Part shown: positions 22,083-33,669 of the stretch, piece after piece
Layout: each line of letters starts with the position of its first letter
Numbering within the stretch: the first letter of the stretch is position 1
Assembly (NCBI GenBank): GCA_038503035.1
Contig: JAVSML010020805.1
Location: 6,387 to 70,386, forward strand
DNA length: 64,000 bases
Direction of reading: 5' to 3'
Origin: Crocodylus rhombifer
Taxonomy: Eukaryota; Chordata; Crocodylia; Crocodylidae
The notes under the pieces: generated by a model
What the model saw: only the letters and a program-made list of their open reading frames with translations
The model's database searches: none
Told to the model about the DNA's origin: nothing
Program-made: the position numbers and the translations under genes

Positions 22083-23340
22083 ACTGCTGCTAGCAAGGGC
22101 TCTTGGTCTTCTTCCCATGTTTCTACACCATTTTTGACCATTTTGTTGCACATGCTTGTGCTCATTTATTGTACTTCTTGAGATCTTTCATTGTATATGC
22201 GTCTTCAAGTAGCGGGCATTGCATAGTCTGAGGCTCTGTGCCATAGTCACAGCTGGTGGAACCAATGGTATAGCGCCACTTCTTCGTTAGTTCTTTGGAG
22301 CTCCAGTGCATAGACAGTTAAGACATCACCACCTTTGCCATGGTTTGACTGCCCTTGGTGGCAAGGACTCAGCCACTGGAATGTACATTTTTTTGCTGTC
22401 AAGTATTTTCTTCAGTCTCTTGTTCCACCTCTGTAGTCGTGTCTCTTTGGGTGTGGCATCAAGAGCTTGGGTGCTGGTGAGGAAGCTCCTGCATGACTGC
22501 AGACATTTGTGTGCTGATGTTTGTCTGCTATAGGGGACATAGCAGAAGTGTTCACATTGCAACCCCTGTCAGGTAATACCTGGTAATGCCTGCAAATTCT
22601 GCTAGCACTCCAGTCCAAACCATGATGTTGAGGGCTCTTGGTGCATTCTACAAGAAATGTCAAGCCCCCCTCTAAACCAGAAGCCATTATGTGTGCTGCA
22701 CCCAAGATGTACAGTAGAGGCTGTTGTCATTTGGAACTGGATATGTGAAACTGACATTTGAAAAGTTTTGCTCTGAGTCACTTTCCAACTTGTGGCACAG
22801 AACATAATGATTCTTATTCAAAACTGCCTGCTTGCCTGGAGGGGATTCTACTGAGGGATTCTGTGGTTCCCTGACCACTTCACACGCACACACATTCTTT
22901 CTCTTGCCTTCAGCTGCTGAGCACAGTCACATGAGCTTTACTTCTGTTGTTTCTGCGTGCCTGATTCCCTGCAGAAGCTGACTGGCTTCATAGCCCATAC
23001 ATCTACATTGTACAATATGTAGATCTCCATGGTCCAGATTAGTATCGCCATATCCTGCAGAATAGCTGTAAAATATACAGTGCCACCTCCATGCTCGTGG
23101 TTGTAACAGGGAGCCAGAGGCTCCTGTTACTTTAAGACAAAAACTGCAACAGATATGTCCACAGGCAGATGAACACAGCTGAATATGGGCTAGCTGCAAG
23201 AGCGAAGGCAGCCAGGGACCTATATGGTTGCAAGTGCTTACTGTGCAACTAGCTGCATAGCAATAGGACAGTCGGGCAGAGCCCCAAGTAGGTAGGAGGA
23301 GAAAAAAATGCAGTTCAGCAAAACAGCAATAGGCTGCCCT
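22083..23340. other. No recognised gene or repeat
   Basis: Short overlapping ORFs only. A 23105-23137 inverted pair (AACAGGGAGCC / GGCTCCTGTTA) is a local hairpin. No domain or repeat boundary was recognised. Confidence 0.35.
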
Positions 23341-23351
23341 TAAAGGTAAGA

Positions 23352-24182
23352 GGACTTAGGTACCCTGCTCCTTTTAAAGAGGGGAAGCTGCTAGGGAAGA
23401 GCCCTAGTAGTGAGTGAGGAACCCCAGCTCCTGGTTGCCACGACAACCAGAGTTAGCTGGTGACCCACACCTGCCAGTGGTCAGCTGACCAGAAGCGGCA
23501 GGGCCTGGCTCACATTTAAACCCCAGGGCAGAGGCCAGGGTGGCAGTTCCCTGCTAGCAGCCAAGGGAGAAGGAGCTCTGCCAGAGCAAGTAAAGGGGAG
23601 AAGCCTGACTGCACGAGCAGCTCCTGATTGCTGTTATGGGGTGGAGAATTCCCTGGCAGGGATTGAATGATGTTTTAGCCGGATGGCTTAGGTTTTATGT
23701 TATAGCCCAGGGGCTTGTGTTTTGTGTTTGCTGTTTAGAACCGGAGGTTTGGGTGAGGCTATCAGGGGTTGGAGGAGGCCTCATTGGGGACCCACAGCAG
23801 CATGGAGACCCTAGCCCCAGAGAGGGGGGTAGCGAGAGTCCCCAGACAGGGGGGCAACCAGAAGCCCCAGAGAAGGGACAGCATTGACGAATGCCCAGTG
23901 AGGCGCAGAATGAGACAGAGCCGTGGAGAGCCCAGGGAGGACAAGGGGTACAGAGTAGAATAAGGCCCAGACTAAATGATGTGAGTACCATCTGCGAGGC
24001 TTGGGCTGTCGTGTAGGGAAGGAAAGGAGCCGCAGATAGCATCCCCTTGCATCAGGGAAGTAAATGGGCAGCCTCCTGCTTAATTAACACCTTCTAATTA
24101 ATCAATCAACAACAAGGAATGGCAGGAAAGAATGCAGGCGGGGCCCCCAGTAGACAGACCCCAAAGGGGCGCACCTGTCACA
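23352..24182 (+). repeat. Left LTR of a Gmr1-like Ty3/gypsy element
   Basis: Aligns with 27995-28830 over nearly its whole length, ending CACCTGTCACA as the right copy does. The first dozen bases of the right LTR (TGTGTTGCAGAG) are not present here, so the extreme 5' end is lost or replaced. There are differences from the right LTR throughout, including about 25 extra bases near 23400 and a missing stretch near 24140, so the insertion is old. Confidence 0.85.
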
Positions 24183-24183
24183 A

Positions 24184-24201
24184 TGGTGCATTGGCCAGGA
24201 A
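24184..24201 (+). promoter_or_regulatory. Primer-binding site, tRNA-Gly type
   Basis: TGGTGCATTGGCCAGGAA begins 1 base after the LTR end. It matches the complement of the 3' end of tRNA-Gly(GCC) as I recall it, with one mismatch. This would prime minus-strand cDNA synthesis. Confidence 0.7.
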
Positions 24202-24351
24202 ACTTTCATACAGCAGTATGCATAAGACGGTGGTTTGCCTGTATGAGGAAAAGAGCCCTTAGGTCCGTTGAGAGAGAGCAACGGGAGCAGACACTAATCC
24301 CAGACCCAGAGCCACAGCAGCAAGTTGAGAACTGGCTGCGTCTAACAATAC

Positions 24352-25107
24352 AAGGTGGTGGAAGTGACAGTGGATGGAAAAAAGGTATGGGTTGTATTAG
24401 ACTCAGGCTTATTACAGACTATGGTGCAGAGCGATGTGGTACTGACAAAAGAAAGGGGAGTAGCAGATCGTGTAAAGGTGCAATGTTGGTGCAGGGACTC
24501 CCCTGAAATAGACAGGGTGGGGGCCACCCTACAAGTAGGCAAGAGGACCCGTCAGATGCTAGCTGGGGTCGCTGAGCGTTTACCCTATCCAGTAGTACTA
24601 GGCTGTGACTGGCTCGAGTTGTTAGAAGAGATAATCAGTGTAAGGCCAGGGGAGGGGGCTGAAGTGTTCGCAGGTGCAACCGAACAACCTCCTCCCGAAG
24701 AAAGAGCTGAACAAGAGGTGGACATCAAACACTTGTGGGAGGACGAACATTTCCAGTTGGAGCAGAGTCAGGAGCCAGATTTTCAGTCTGCATTGCAGGA
24801 ACACTTGACCCAAAGAAACGGTGAGGTATTACGGCCACAGCTGATGAAGATGACACCGAGATTCGAGATAAGAAACAACCTCCTGTACCGAGTTGAACAA
24901 GGGAAGCCTGAAGGAGGGGAGGTCGTACAGTTGCTGGTGCCTCAGTGCTATCGACGAGCTTTATTGAAGGTGGCTCATGAGCTCCCTATGTGGGGACATT
25001 TGGGCAGGGACAAAACTGAAGCCTGTATTTGGGCAAGATTTTTTCGCCGGGACTGTTGTGGGAAGTGGCAAGGTATTGTGCTTCATGTCCCGTGTGCCAA
25101 AAAGTGA
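24352..25107 (+). pseudogene. Gypsy pol part 1: protease fused to integrase N-terminus
   Basis: One open frame encodes an aspartic protease (LDSG, with the D at 24400-24402; downstream PVVLGCDWLELL). After an acidic linker it encodes the integrase zinc-binding region (NLLYRVEQGK, LVPQCYRRALLKVAHELP, GHLGRDKTEACIW). PR running directly into INT without an RT between them is the key observation. Gag is missing: only about 170 bp separate the PBS from protease. The frame breaks near 25107 and integrase continues in another frame. Confidence 0.85.
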
Positions 25108-25830
25108 ATCCAAGACAACCCCCAAAGGCTCCTTTAGTTCCGATGCCTTTGGTGGAGGTTCCCTTTGAGCGGGTGGCACTGGACATCGTGGGGCCACTTC
25201 CCCAAAGTAGCGCCTGAAACCAGTATATATTAGTTTGCCTAGATTATGCAATGAGGTACCCAAAAACTGTGCTGATGCGGACAGTGTCCACCCCAAAGGT
25301 GGCAAACAAGCTAGTGAAGATATTCTCCCATGTAGGACTCCCTAGAGAACTGCTGACAGATTAGGGAATGAATTTTACATTGCAGGTGTTCGAGGGAGTG
25401 AGTAAAGCTTTAGGAATTAAAATGCTGAGGATGGCAGTGTATCATCCCCAAACGGATGGACTCATGGAATGTTTTAATCAAACACTGAAACAGATGTTAA
25501 AGAAGTTTGTGGTTGAGAGCCCTCAGGAGTGAGATAAAATGATACCACCTTTGTTGTTTGCAGTAAGGGAGGCACCCCAGGCCTCAACCGGGTTTGCACC
25601 CTTTGAATTATTACGCGGCCGGCAACCAAGGGGGATCCTGGACCTGATTAAAGAGAGTTGGGAAGAACAGCAGAGTAAGGACCAGAACTTGATCCAATAC
25701 ATAATACACCTGCAGGAACGCCTCAAAGTAGCTCAGAGCACAGTCTTAGGAAACCTCAGGTAGGCACAGCAACTTCAAGTGAGATATTACAACTGAGGCA
25801 CCCGGGAAAGGAAATCTGACATGGGAGACT
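25029..25830 (+). pseudogene. Gypsy pol part 2: integrase core
   Basis: CASCPVCQK completes the zinc-binding HHCC. The catalytic core follows with VALDIVGPLP (D at 25182-25184), RELLTD (D at 25359-25361) and the glutamate of LMECFNQ (25467-25469). D and E are 35 residues apart, the canonical retroviral-type D,D(35)E spacing. In-frame stops at 25216-25218, 25362-25364 and near 25533 disable it. FELLRGRQPRGILDL is the usual post-core segment of vertebrate gypsy integrases. Confidence 0.88.
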
Positions 25831-26252
25831 GTGTGTTGGTTCTATTACTGGACTGGGAGAGCAAATTAGTCACTCGGTGGCAGGGACCCTACGAAGTTAT
25901 ACGCCAAGTGGGGCCCATAGACTACAAGGTGTACCAGACAGAAAAACAGAAAAAGAAGCAGGCATACCATGTTAATATACTAAAGAAGTGGGAAGATCGG
26001 GAACGCATATATCTAGCCCTTCATCCTGAGGGATTAGAGTTGGGACCCTCATTGACAGAGGAGAGTGGACCAGGGGACATAGAACTGGCCCCACGACTAT
26101 CAAAAGAGCAGAGAAGACAGGCTGCCGAACTAATCAGAGAGTATGGAGATGTGTTCCGGGAAACTCCTGGGGAAGCTCAGGGTGTGGTACGTTGGATAAG
26201 AACTCCTCCGGCCCAGGTGATCTGTGAGAACTGGCAGTGGATTCCCCAGTGA
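25821..26252 (+). pseudogene. Gypsy pol part 3: integrase C-terminus joined to RT linker
   Basis: A single 143-codon frame begins with the GPY/F-type integrase tail (LVTRWQGPYEVIRQVGP, then YHVNILKKW). It continues into the acidic pre-RT linker (LSKEQRRQAAELIREYGDVF), normally found between PR and RT. Both in one frame show that integrase precedes RT in this pol. Confidence 0.85.
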
Positions 26253-26930
26253 CTGCAAAGCCAGATGAAGACAGAGATAGTGATGATGCTGGAGAAGGGC
26301 ATCACATGTGAATCCCAGTGACTGGTGGAGCCCCATTGTAGCAGTACCTAAGCCCAATGGAAAAATTCATCTTTGTATCGATTTCCGGAAGGTAAATGCA
26401 GTAGCTAGGTTCGACGCCTACCTGATACTGAGAACAGGTGAGCTGATAGAAAACATTGAGCAAGCCCACTACATCTCCACCTTAAACCTGACAAAAGGTT
26501 ACTGGCAGATCCCAGTGGCACTTAAAGATCAAGAAGAGACAGCATTTGCCACCCCTTGGGGTCTTTTCCAGTTCCAGTGCATGCCATTTGGATTACACGG
26601 AGCCATGGCTACATTTCAACGGCTAATGAACAGGGTTTTAGCTCCCCATGGGGGTTACACCACGGCTTACATAGACTATATTATTATCTACACTGAGAAC
26701 TGAGAGGAACACCTCACCGCACTAAGAGCGGTAGTACAAGACTTGAGAAGGGCCAGGCTGACAGCCAGTCTGAAGAAATGCACGATAGAGAAAAAGGAAA
26801 TACAATATCTGGGGTTCCTAGTAGGAAGTGGAAGGGTGAGACCATTATTAAGCAAGGTGGAGGCCTTGCAGAAGTATCAAGCTCCTCATACTAAAAGACA
26901 AGTGAGGGCTTTTTGGGGTTAGCCAATTAT
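26253..26930 (+). pseudogene. Gypsy pol part 4: reverse transcriptase
   Basis: Contains WWSPIVAVPKPNGKIHLCID, ISTLNLTKGYWQIPVALKDQ, FATPWGLFQFQCMPFGLHGA and ATFQRLMNRVL, the standard Ty3/gypsy RT blocks. The catalytic YxDD reads Y-I-D-Y near 26668-26680. Stops at about 26250 and 26701 also interrupt it. Confidence 0.88.
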
Positions 26931-27049
26931 TATAGGAGGTTTGTACTCCACTTTGCAGAGTTGGTAGTGCCTTTGACAGAGATGATAAAGGTGGGGGTTC
27001 CTACTAAGGTGAGATGGACACTGGCTGCGGAAGAGGCTTTCTGAGCGGT

Positions 27050-27480
27050 GAAGAATGCACTATGCTTACAACCCATACCATATACACCAGACTTCAATAA
27101 TCCATTCCAGGTGCAGACCAATGCATCAGAAGTAGCTATTGGAGCAGTGTTGGTTCAGAGAGATGGAGAAGAGCGCCCTATAGCCTATGTAAGTAGGAAA
27201 TTGCATCCACCGGAACAGAATTACGCCATGACAGAGAAGGAGTGTTTGGCGATTAAGTGGGTGGTGAAAACACTCCGATACTATCTACTAGGACATCGGT
27301 TCACGCTGATCACTGATCACGCACCCCTACGCTGGTTACAGACCATGAAGATAGACAATGCTAAGCTGATGAGGTGGGCCCTTAGTCTGCAGCCATATTG
27401 TTTTGAGATAAAACTTTGCCCTGGTACCCAGAACACAACTGCCAGCTTCTTCTCAAGACAATATGAGGAACAAGAGGGGC
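27050..27480 (+). pseudogene. Gypsy pol part 5: RNase H
   Basis: Reads FQVQTNASEVAIGAVLVQR, AYVSRKLHPPEQNYAMTEKE and FTLITDHAPLRWL, the RNase H domain that follows RT in gypsy pol. The first catalytic aspartate (usually QTDAS) is N here. No integrase follows; the next features are the polypurine tract and LTR. Confidence 0.87.
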
Positions 27481-27983
27481 CAGGAGAAATGGAAAGACCC
27501 CGGACAAGAGAGAGGAGAAGAGGTTGTGTAGCAGGAAACCCTAACCTGTTACTAGGAGGCAGGATGACCCCCCCTAAGTACAGACCCTTCTAGCCAGGGC
27601 CAGCCCATCAGGTGGCAGGAGGAGGAAGGTCAAGGCCTTATAAAGGGAGAAGAGAAAAAGATAGAGGGGCATCAGAGAGGCAGACCCCCATGGCTACGAT
27701 ATGGCATTTGCCTTCTTGGCCAGAAGGATACACCAAGTGCGGGGCCCTACAGGCCTAAGTGAGACCCTACCAAGGCTGGCTCATGGGGGCGGGGGAACTA
27801 CCTTTGGCAGGGTGACTCCCAACAAATCCCACATGGTGCGACCTTGGGGAAAAGGCAAGTAGGAGGCACCTGAAAACCTCCGCCTCCCGTTCCTGAGTTG
27901 TCGGGCGACCAAAGGAGAGCGAAGTCCCAAACAGCAGTGGTACCTGAAAATGTGGAGACTTGTCCTGGTGAGTTTGAGTCTTT

Positions 27984-27994
27984 AGGGGGGGAGG
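27984..27994 (+). promoter_or_regulatory. Polypurine tract
   Basis: AGGGGGGGAGG abuts the right LTR start (TGTGTTGCAG). It is the expected plus-strand primer site of an LTR retrotransposon. Confidence 0.75.
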
Positions 27995-28830
27995 TGTGTT
28001 GCAGAGCACTTAGGTGCCCTGCTCCTTTTAAGAAGGGAAGCTGCTAGGGAGGAGCCCCAGCTCCTGGTTGCCAGCGCAACCAGAGTTAGCTGGTGACCCA
28101 CACCAGTCAGCTGACCGGAAGGGGCAGGGCCTGGCTCACATTTAAACCCCAGGGCAGAGGCCAGGGTGGCAGTTCCCTGCTAGCAGCCAAGGGAGAAGGG
28201 CCTCTGCCAGAGTGAGCAAAGGGTAAAAGCCTGACTGCATGAGCAGATCCTGATTGCTGTTATGGGGTGGAGAATTCCCTGGTAGGGATTGAATGATGTT
28301 TTAGCCGGATGGCTTAGGTTTTATGCTATAGCCCAGGGGCTTGTGTTTTGTGTTTACTGTTTAGAACCGGAGGTTTGGGTGAGGCTATCAGGGGTTGGAG
28401 GAGGCCTCATGGGGGACCCACGGCAGTGTGGAGACCCTAGCCCCAGAGAGGGGGGTAGTGAGAGTCTCCAGACAGGGGGGCAACCAGAAGCCCCAGAGAA
28501 GGGACAGCATTGACGAATGCCCAGTGAGGCGCAGAGTGAGACAGTGTTGTGGAGAGCCCAGGGAGGACAAGGGGGACAGAGTACAATAAGGCCCAGACTA
28601 AATGATACGAGTACCATCTGCGGGGCTTGGGCTGCGGTGTAAGGGAGGAAAGGAGCCGCAGATAGTGCCCCCTTGCATCAGGGCAGTAAATGGGCAGCCT
28701 CCTGCTTAATTGACATCTTCTAATTAATCAATCAACAACAAGGCATGGCAGGAGAGAAGGCGGTCAGTTGGCCCATAACAGGTGGGTGGGGTCCCCAGTA
28801 GACAGACCCCAAAGGGGCGCACCTGTCACA
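27995..28830 (+). repeat. Right LTR of the Gmr1-like element
   Basis: TGTGTTGCAGAGC...CACCTGTCACA, 836 bp with TG...CA ends, closely matching 23352-24182. A target duplication cannot be read because the left LTR's outer end is altered. Confidence 0.87.
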
Positions 28831-30640
28831 AGGATACAGCTGCTGCAGTTAGGGGAATACTTGACTGGAAGAGGAGGAGCTCAGGAAATATAAACCTGGG
28901 TACCTAAAAACTTGGGTACCTAATGCAGAGGGACATGTGTGGCCCTGAACTAATACAAGGAGGAGAGCAAGAGAGAAAGAGGCAGTGGTGGGCTGAGGTT
29001 GAGAGGGCCAAAAGGATCCCTAAGCTTATTGTGACCTGAGAAAGAGGCTGAGAAACTGGGCTAGAGCAAGTAGGCCTAGGCTAGAAGTCTACAGTCAGGG
29101 TAACCAGTGGCCAAAGGCCAAGAGTGCTGAAGCCTATATAGGCTGGTGAGCGAGTTGAGAAGAAAAGCCATGATGCCTAGGTTTGGCTATGGGGGGGGAC
29201 ACTGGAGGTCACAATTAAAGCCCTTGAAGCTTAATTGGGGCCAATAGGCCCATGGGTGGTGACCACAGACTTGAAGTAGTGCTAGCCAAGCATAAGTAGG
29301 TCCACCCAGGCACAAGAGACCTCCACAGAGAACAGAAGAGGTTCAGTTAGTGGGCAGAAGGCCTAGGGACTAAGATAATTTAGTTAAGTAATTTAGACAC
29401 CAGTGAGATCTCTCTAGGACTCAGGGACAGCATCCCAGTCAGTACCAAAAGAACTTTAAGGCATGGAAGCTGAGATAGGAAGAGGGCTTATATAGAGGAC
29501 CTGGAGTAGGGGTAGGATTAGGGTGGCCCCTAGGGAGTGCCACAGTTGCCCTCATGGCCCAGCAGTGCCATGAAATAGCTAAAGATAAAAAAAGAGTATT
29601 TGTGAATTGTTCTACTGGAAGACTGCATCTGCCAGAATACAGCCCTGTAGCTCTGGCTGAGTTAGTGTGATGAGAAGCCCAGCCTCCAATATTTTACTTT
29701 TCTGCTCTCTGGCCAGAAGGAAAATGAGGATGAGCAATTACATAAATAAGAGGAAATATGAGAGATGGCACCCACTTAAGTAGTGATATCCTCTGTTTCT
29801 AGTCCTGAGACACTATTCATCATGTGTGAATGCCAGCATATCTTTATCAGCTAATGAGCCCACAGAGCCCACAGCTCCCAAAAACTGTGTCAAAATGCTA
29901 CAGGGAATGCACAGTGAGATGAGCCCATGCTTTTAATCTTTTTTGGATTAGGTGTTGAAACACTTAGATGGTCATGACTACTGTATCTATTTTGTTATGA
30001 ATTGAGGACTAGCCTGTCAAAACAAGCATCAGGCACCCAGCCAGTTTGGAGCTGAAGAACCAGTCATAATGGTTTGTCCTAGGAAGCAGATTATCCCAAT
30101 TCCACCAGGGATTTGAAAACTTCTGCACCATGTTATTACTACTATTAGTTGTTTGGGGGGTTTCTGGTACTACTTCTTGAGTGGAAACATGGTATTCAGG
30201 TGAATCAAATGTCTAGCTGAACATGGAAAACAAAACAAGCCTTCCTGTTTATCTAGTGCATGGTATTGCCTTCTGTTCCTAAGAAGCTGTCCTGTGTCAG
30301 GTGCTCATAATCAATTAAACTTACAATTTACAGAGTTTTTCTTACTTGACTTTTTCTTCCATCTCAGCTCAATAGGCCCAAAAGTTATTGACCCAGTTAA
30401 TGTTATCCTAATTCCACATTCCAGATCTGCACATCCACCTATAAATCAGATGGACTGTGATTTTCTTTTTTTGATTATCTTTGGACCCCCATTACAGAAG
30501 TACCTTCTTTCACTGTAAGCTTAGTAAGAGTAAACAGGGAAAAAGGAACTTTTTTGGGCCAAGAAGCAGGGAAGAGGCCAGCTTAAAGACAAGTTTGTTA
30601 GGGAAGGTCTGCTTGGAAGGACAGGAAGAGAAAGGCAGTG
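28831..30640. other. No recognised gene; repeat-like but unclassified
   Basis: Directly beyond the LTR is GA-rich sequence with paired words (for example 'ctgggtacctaa' / 'cttgggtacctaatg'), suggesting older repeat material. No domain or terminus was recognised. Confidence 0.3.
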
Positions 30641-30648
30641 GATTAAGA

Positions 30649-30884
30649 CAGAGGTCCCCAACCACTGGGGCGTTGCCCAGTACCAGGCCTTGAAGAGTTG
30701 GCTACAGGGTTGTGGCATGAACCCCCGTGCAGACCCCCATCTGTCCACCTGGGTGACCAGCTTCCAGGCAAGTGGCAGTCATGTGCTGGGCAGTAGGGCA
30801 GCCCCAGGAGGGAGGCAGCCAGCTCCGTGTGCCTGGTCCCACTCCCGTGCTGGTCTGCAGAACAAAAAAGGTTGGCAACCACTG
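30649..30884. mobile_element. hAT-type MITE with perfect 8-bp target duplication
   Basis: Begins CAGAGGTCCCCAACCACTGG, ends GGTTGGCAACCACTG, and GATTAAGA flanks both sides (30641-30648, 30885-30892). The interior is GC-rich and non-coding. Confidence 0.86.
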
Positions 30885-30892
30885 GATTAAGA

Positions 30893-33660
30893 GACCCAAA
30901 GAAAGGCTGGAGGATGTCACAATGCCAGAACCACTACTACTGCCAGCTCTTCCTCTTCTTGCAGCTGCAAAGTAATAAAATGGGATCCCAAACTAGTATT
31001 AAAGGATTGATATGACACCTCTTTTGATAAATGACAGATAGGCTTTTTTACTACAAGTATTCAAGGTTAAATGAGCCCAAACCAAAGCAAAGTCCGGTAT
31101 TTAGCTATAAGGTGATAATTTTTTCACCAAACAGGTAGCAGAGAGGCAGTCTGTTTCTTTTTCAGCTTCTTGAGATAGCTTGGCACAGTAGTAGTTCATG
31201 TCAGAGAGATTCCTCACTCTTGAAGCAAAACTGTTAGCAGTTTCATTCAACTCACATACCCTTCAGCTCAGCATCTTCAAAGCATTCTTGTAGTTGTGTA
31301 AATCAAGATAGTCTCCCAAGCATAACTGGTAGGACAATCCTGTTAATCAAACCACTCATTATTGGTTATCAGAAAGTTCCCATTTGAATGAATTACTACT
31401 AAGTTTGGAACACAATAAGAAACTGGTTAACAACCAGGGAAAACAAGGTTTTTGAGAAGTGTCTTTGGAAAAATCAAGGGAACCGCTAGGCAAAACAAAA
31501 GTTAAGCAGTAGGAAACAGCAAAACAAGAGTAAATCAGGAGGAGATATCTATCACATATGGAGAATGACTCTTCCTGCACATAAACACAAGTTAATTGCA
31601 AAAGAAATATTTACCATACTAATTAATCAGGGATAGATAGACATGTCACACAGTTACATGCCAGACAACTAGGAGCCTGCTTAAAATCATTATCAATATA
31701 GTCAGATAAGCTGGAAGTGATACCTCATTATTTCTTCTCAGATAGCCTAGCAGCAAACTTACATCCTCTTGCACTATGCAATTAGCATCAGTATTTTTAT
31801 TTTTATTTTTATGAATAGGCCCCAGTTTAGCTTGAGTTTCATAGTCATCAGCACTTGTGAGGTGTCTGTCCAGGCGGGACTGCTCACTGTTAAGGCTTCC
31901 ACCCAGGTTCTGATTTGGTGCTGGGAAGACTGTAGCTTGCAGGTTCCTTCTAGTGACAGCCAGGTGGGGGAGTGCTGCCATGTGAACATCCTGGTGGTTT
32001 CCTGCAGGGAGTAGGCAAGAGAGCTGCAGGCAGAGACGACAGACCGTAGCAGCGTGTGGGGCCTGGGGAAAATCAGCCTGTGGTAGCAGCGGCAGAGGGT
32101 GAGCGGCCAGACATGAAGCCAGCCTGGCTCTGCAGGGCCTGGGGCAGTCACCCTGATTTGCCACCCCACCCCCAGACAGCCCTGGCTACAGGAGGAAGTG
32201 GCAAGGCTCCAAAGCACACTCTGCCATGAGGACTTAATTGATTTGATGCTGAAGGAGACCTCTAGGACTTTGGAGGAAGAACTGCCAGAGGCAGCGCTAG
32301 AGAAGGAGAAGGACATGGACTCCCAGGAAAGTGGAAGCTGGAAGCTTTTGATCTTTGGCAGCAAGCAGAAATCTTCATTTCCACCTGCAGCAGTTTGTCT
32401 GGAGAACAGTGTTGGGGCCTCACCAGATAGGGCTGGGGTCCGTATCTCTTATGTGCCTTGCTTGTCTGTGCTGTCAGTAGAGTAATTCCTGTATATCCTT
32501 GTCCATATTTCCTTTAAACTACACTCTCACTCGCTTGCCTACCAGGACTTGACAGGAAAATAGGGAGGAAGAGTCTATGGAGGGTTGTGATCCCTGGATA
32601 CTCCAAAGGATTTTTCTGGGGGCTCCTCTTTTCTCTACATCCCCTTCCTGCCACCATGTTGATAATGTCATTTGTCCAGATACGACATTCCCTGTTCAGA
32701 GTCTGTGCAGGTTTAGCTGATCCCTTCTGTCGGGATCCTATCTTTACAATAGTCCAGGCACAAGGTCCTTGAGCTATTTCAGTCTGAAATCAAATTCGTT
32801 TACAAAACACAAATGTCTGGCCCTTAGCTTATCCCACCATCCTCATTGACAGGCAGATTTGGCAGACTTCGTCCCGTGTCCCTCAAGATGGGATACAGTC
32901 CAGTAACATGTCAACTAAGACGCAATTTCCATTACCTCAGCGGTCAATGCAATGAAAAAAAAACATGCCTGCCTCACTGGGAGGCGTGTGCCCCTGCTGG
33001 CCCTTTCTCATCCTGAGAGGCTGCAAGGACTAGGCTGCGCTTCCAGCAGCATGGCAAAGTGGGGGTGGGGAACTAAAAAAGCTCCACAACAATAGAGTAA
33101 AAGAAACAAAAATAAATAAGGACTCATTCAGCAAGGGCTTCAGGGTTCATCCCCATTGCTTCCTCCTTGTTTCTGCCTCTCTGAGTTATGGAGCCAGTTT
33201 CTCTGGCCTCCTGTTGCAGCCCTTCTGGCTGCTGCTGGGTCGGGCTGTCTCACGGGTGGTTGGTGCAGTGCTGACCACTCACTTCCCACCTCCCAGCTAC
33301 TGGCAATGCTCTTGGCTCCATAGGAACAGCTGTTTGTGGTCCCAGCTGTCCCGGAACCTCCTTGTTTCCAGTCTTACTTTTTCCCACTCTTGGTGTGTCA
33401 GTTCAAAAGAGCCAATGCTGGGTTCCCTCCTCCAATCTGGAGGGAACACCAGCTAGAAAAGTGTCGGCTTATGGCTGTATCCAGGTGCATGGTGCTGGAA
33501 CCCACAGGTAAATTAGTATCCTACTACACTGCAGCTCCTGCCAGGTTGGGATCTTCTTTCACTCACTCACAAAAAGATGTGGAGCCCTGCAACAGAGGAG
33601 GAGCATGTTCTGCTGGTAGACGAGGCCACCAATCATACTGCCAGGGGGACACCCTGAGCT
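30893..33660. other. No recognised gene or complete repeat
   Basis: Mixed-composition sequence. The only notable frame is the one at 32168-32485, listed separately. A G/T-poor stretch at 32940-33110 is not repeat-like. Confidence 0.3.
32168..32485 (+). other. Unrecognised open frame with acidic helical segment
   Basis: Preceded by a possible acceptor (CCCACCCCCAG|AC), the frame reads QPWLQEEVARLQSTL, then HEDLIDLMLKE and a Glu/Lys-rich stretch. It ends at about 32485. The amphipathic, coiled-coil-like pattern is unusual for random sequence, but no homologous family is recognised and there is no downstream donor that I can defend. It may be a decayed exon or a transposon fragment. Confidence 0.25.
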
Positions 33661-33669
33661 GATCAAAAG

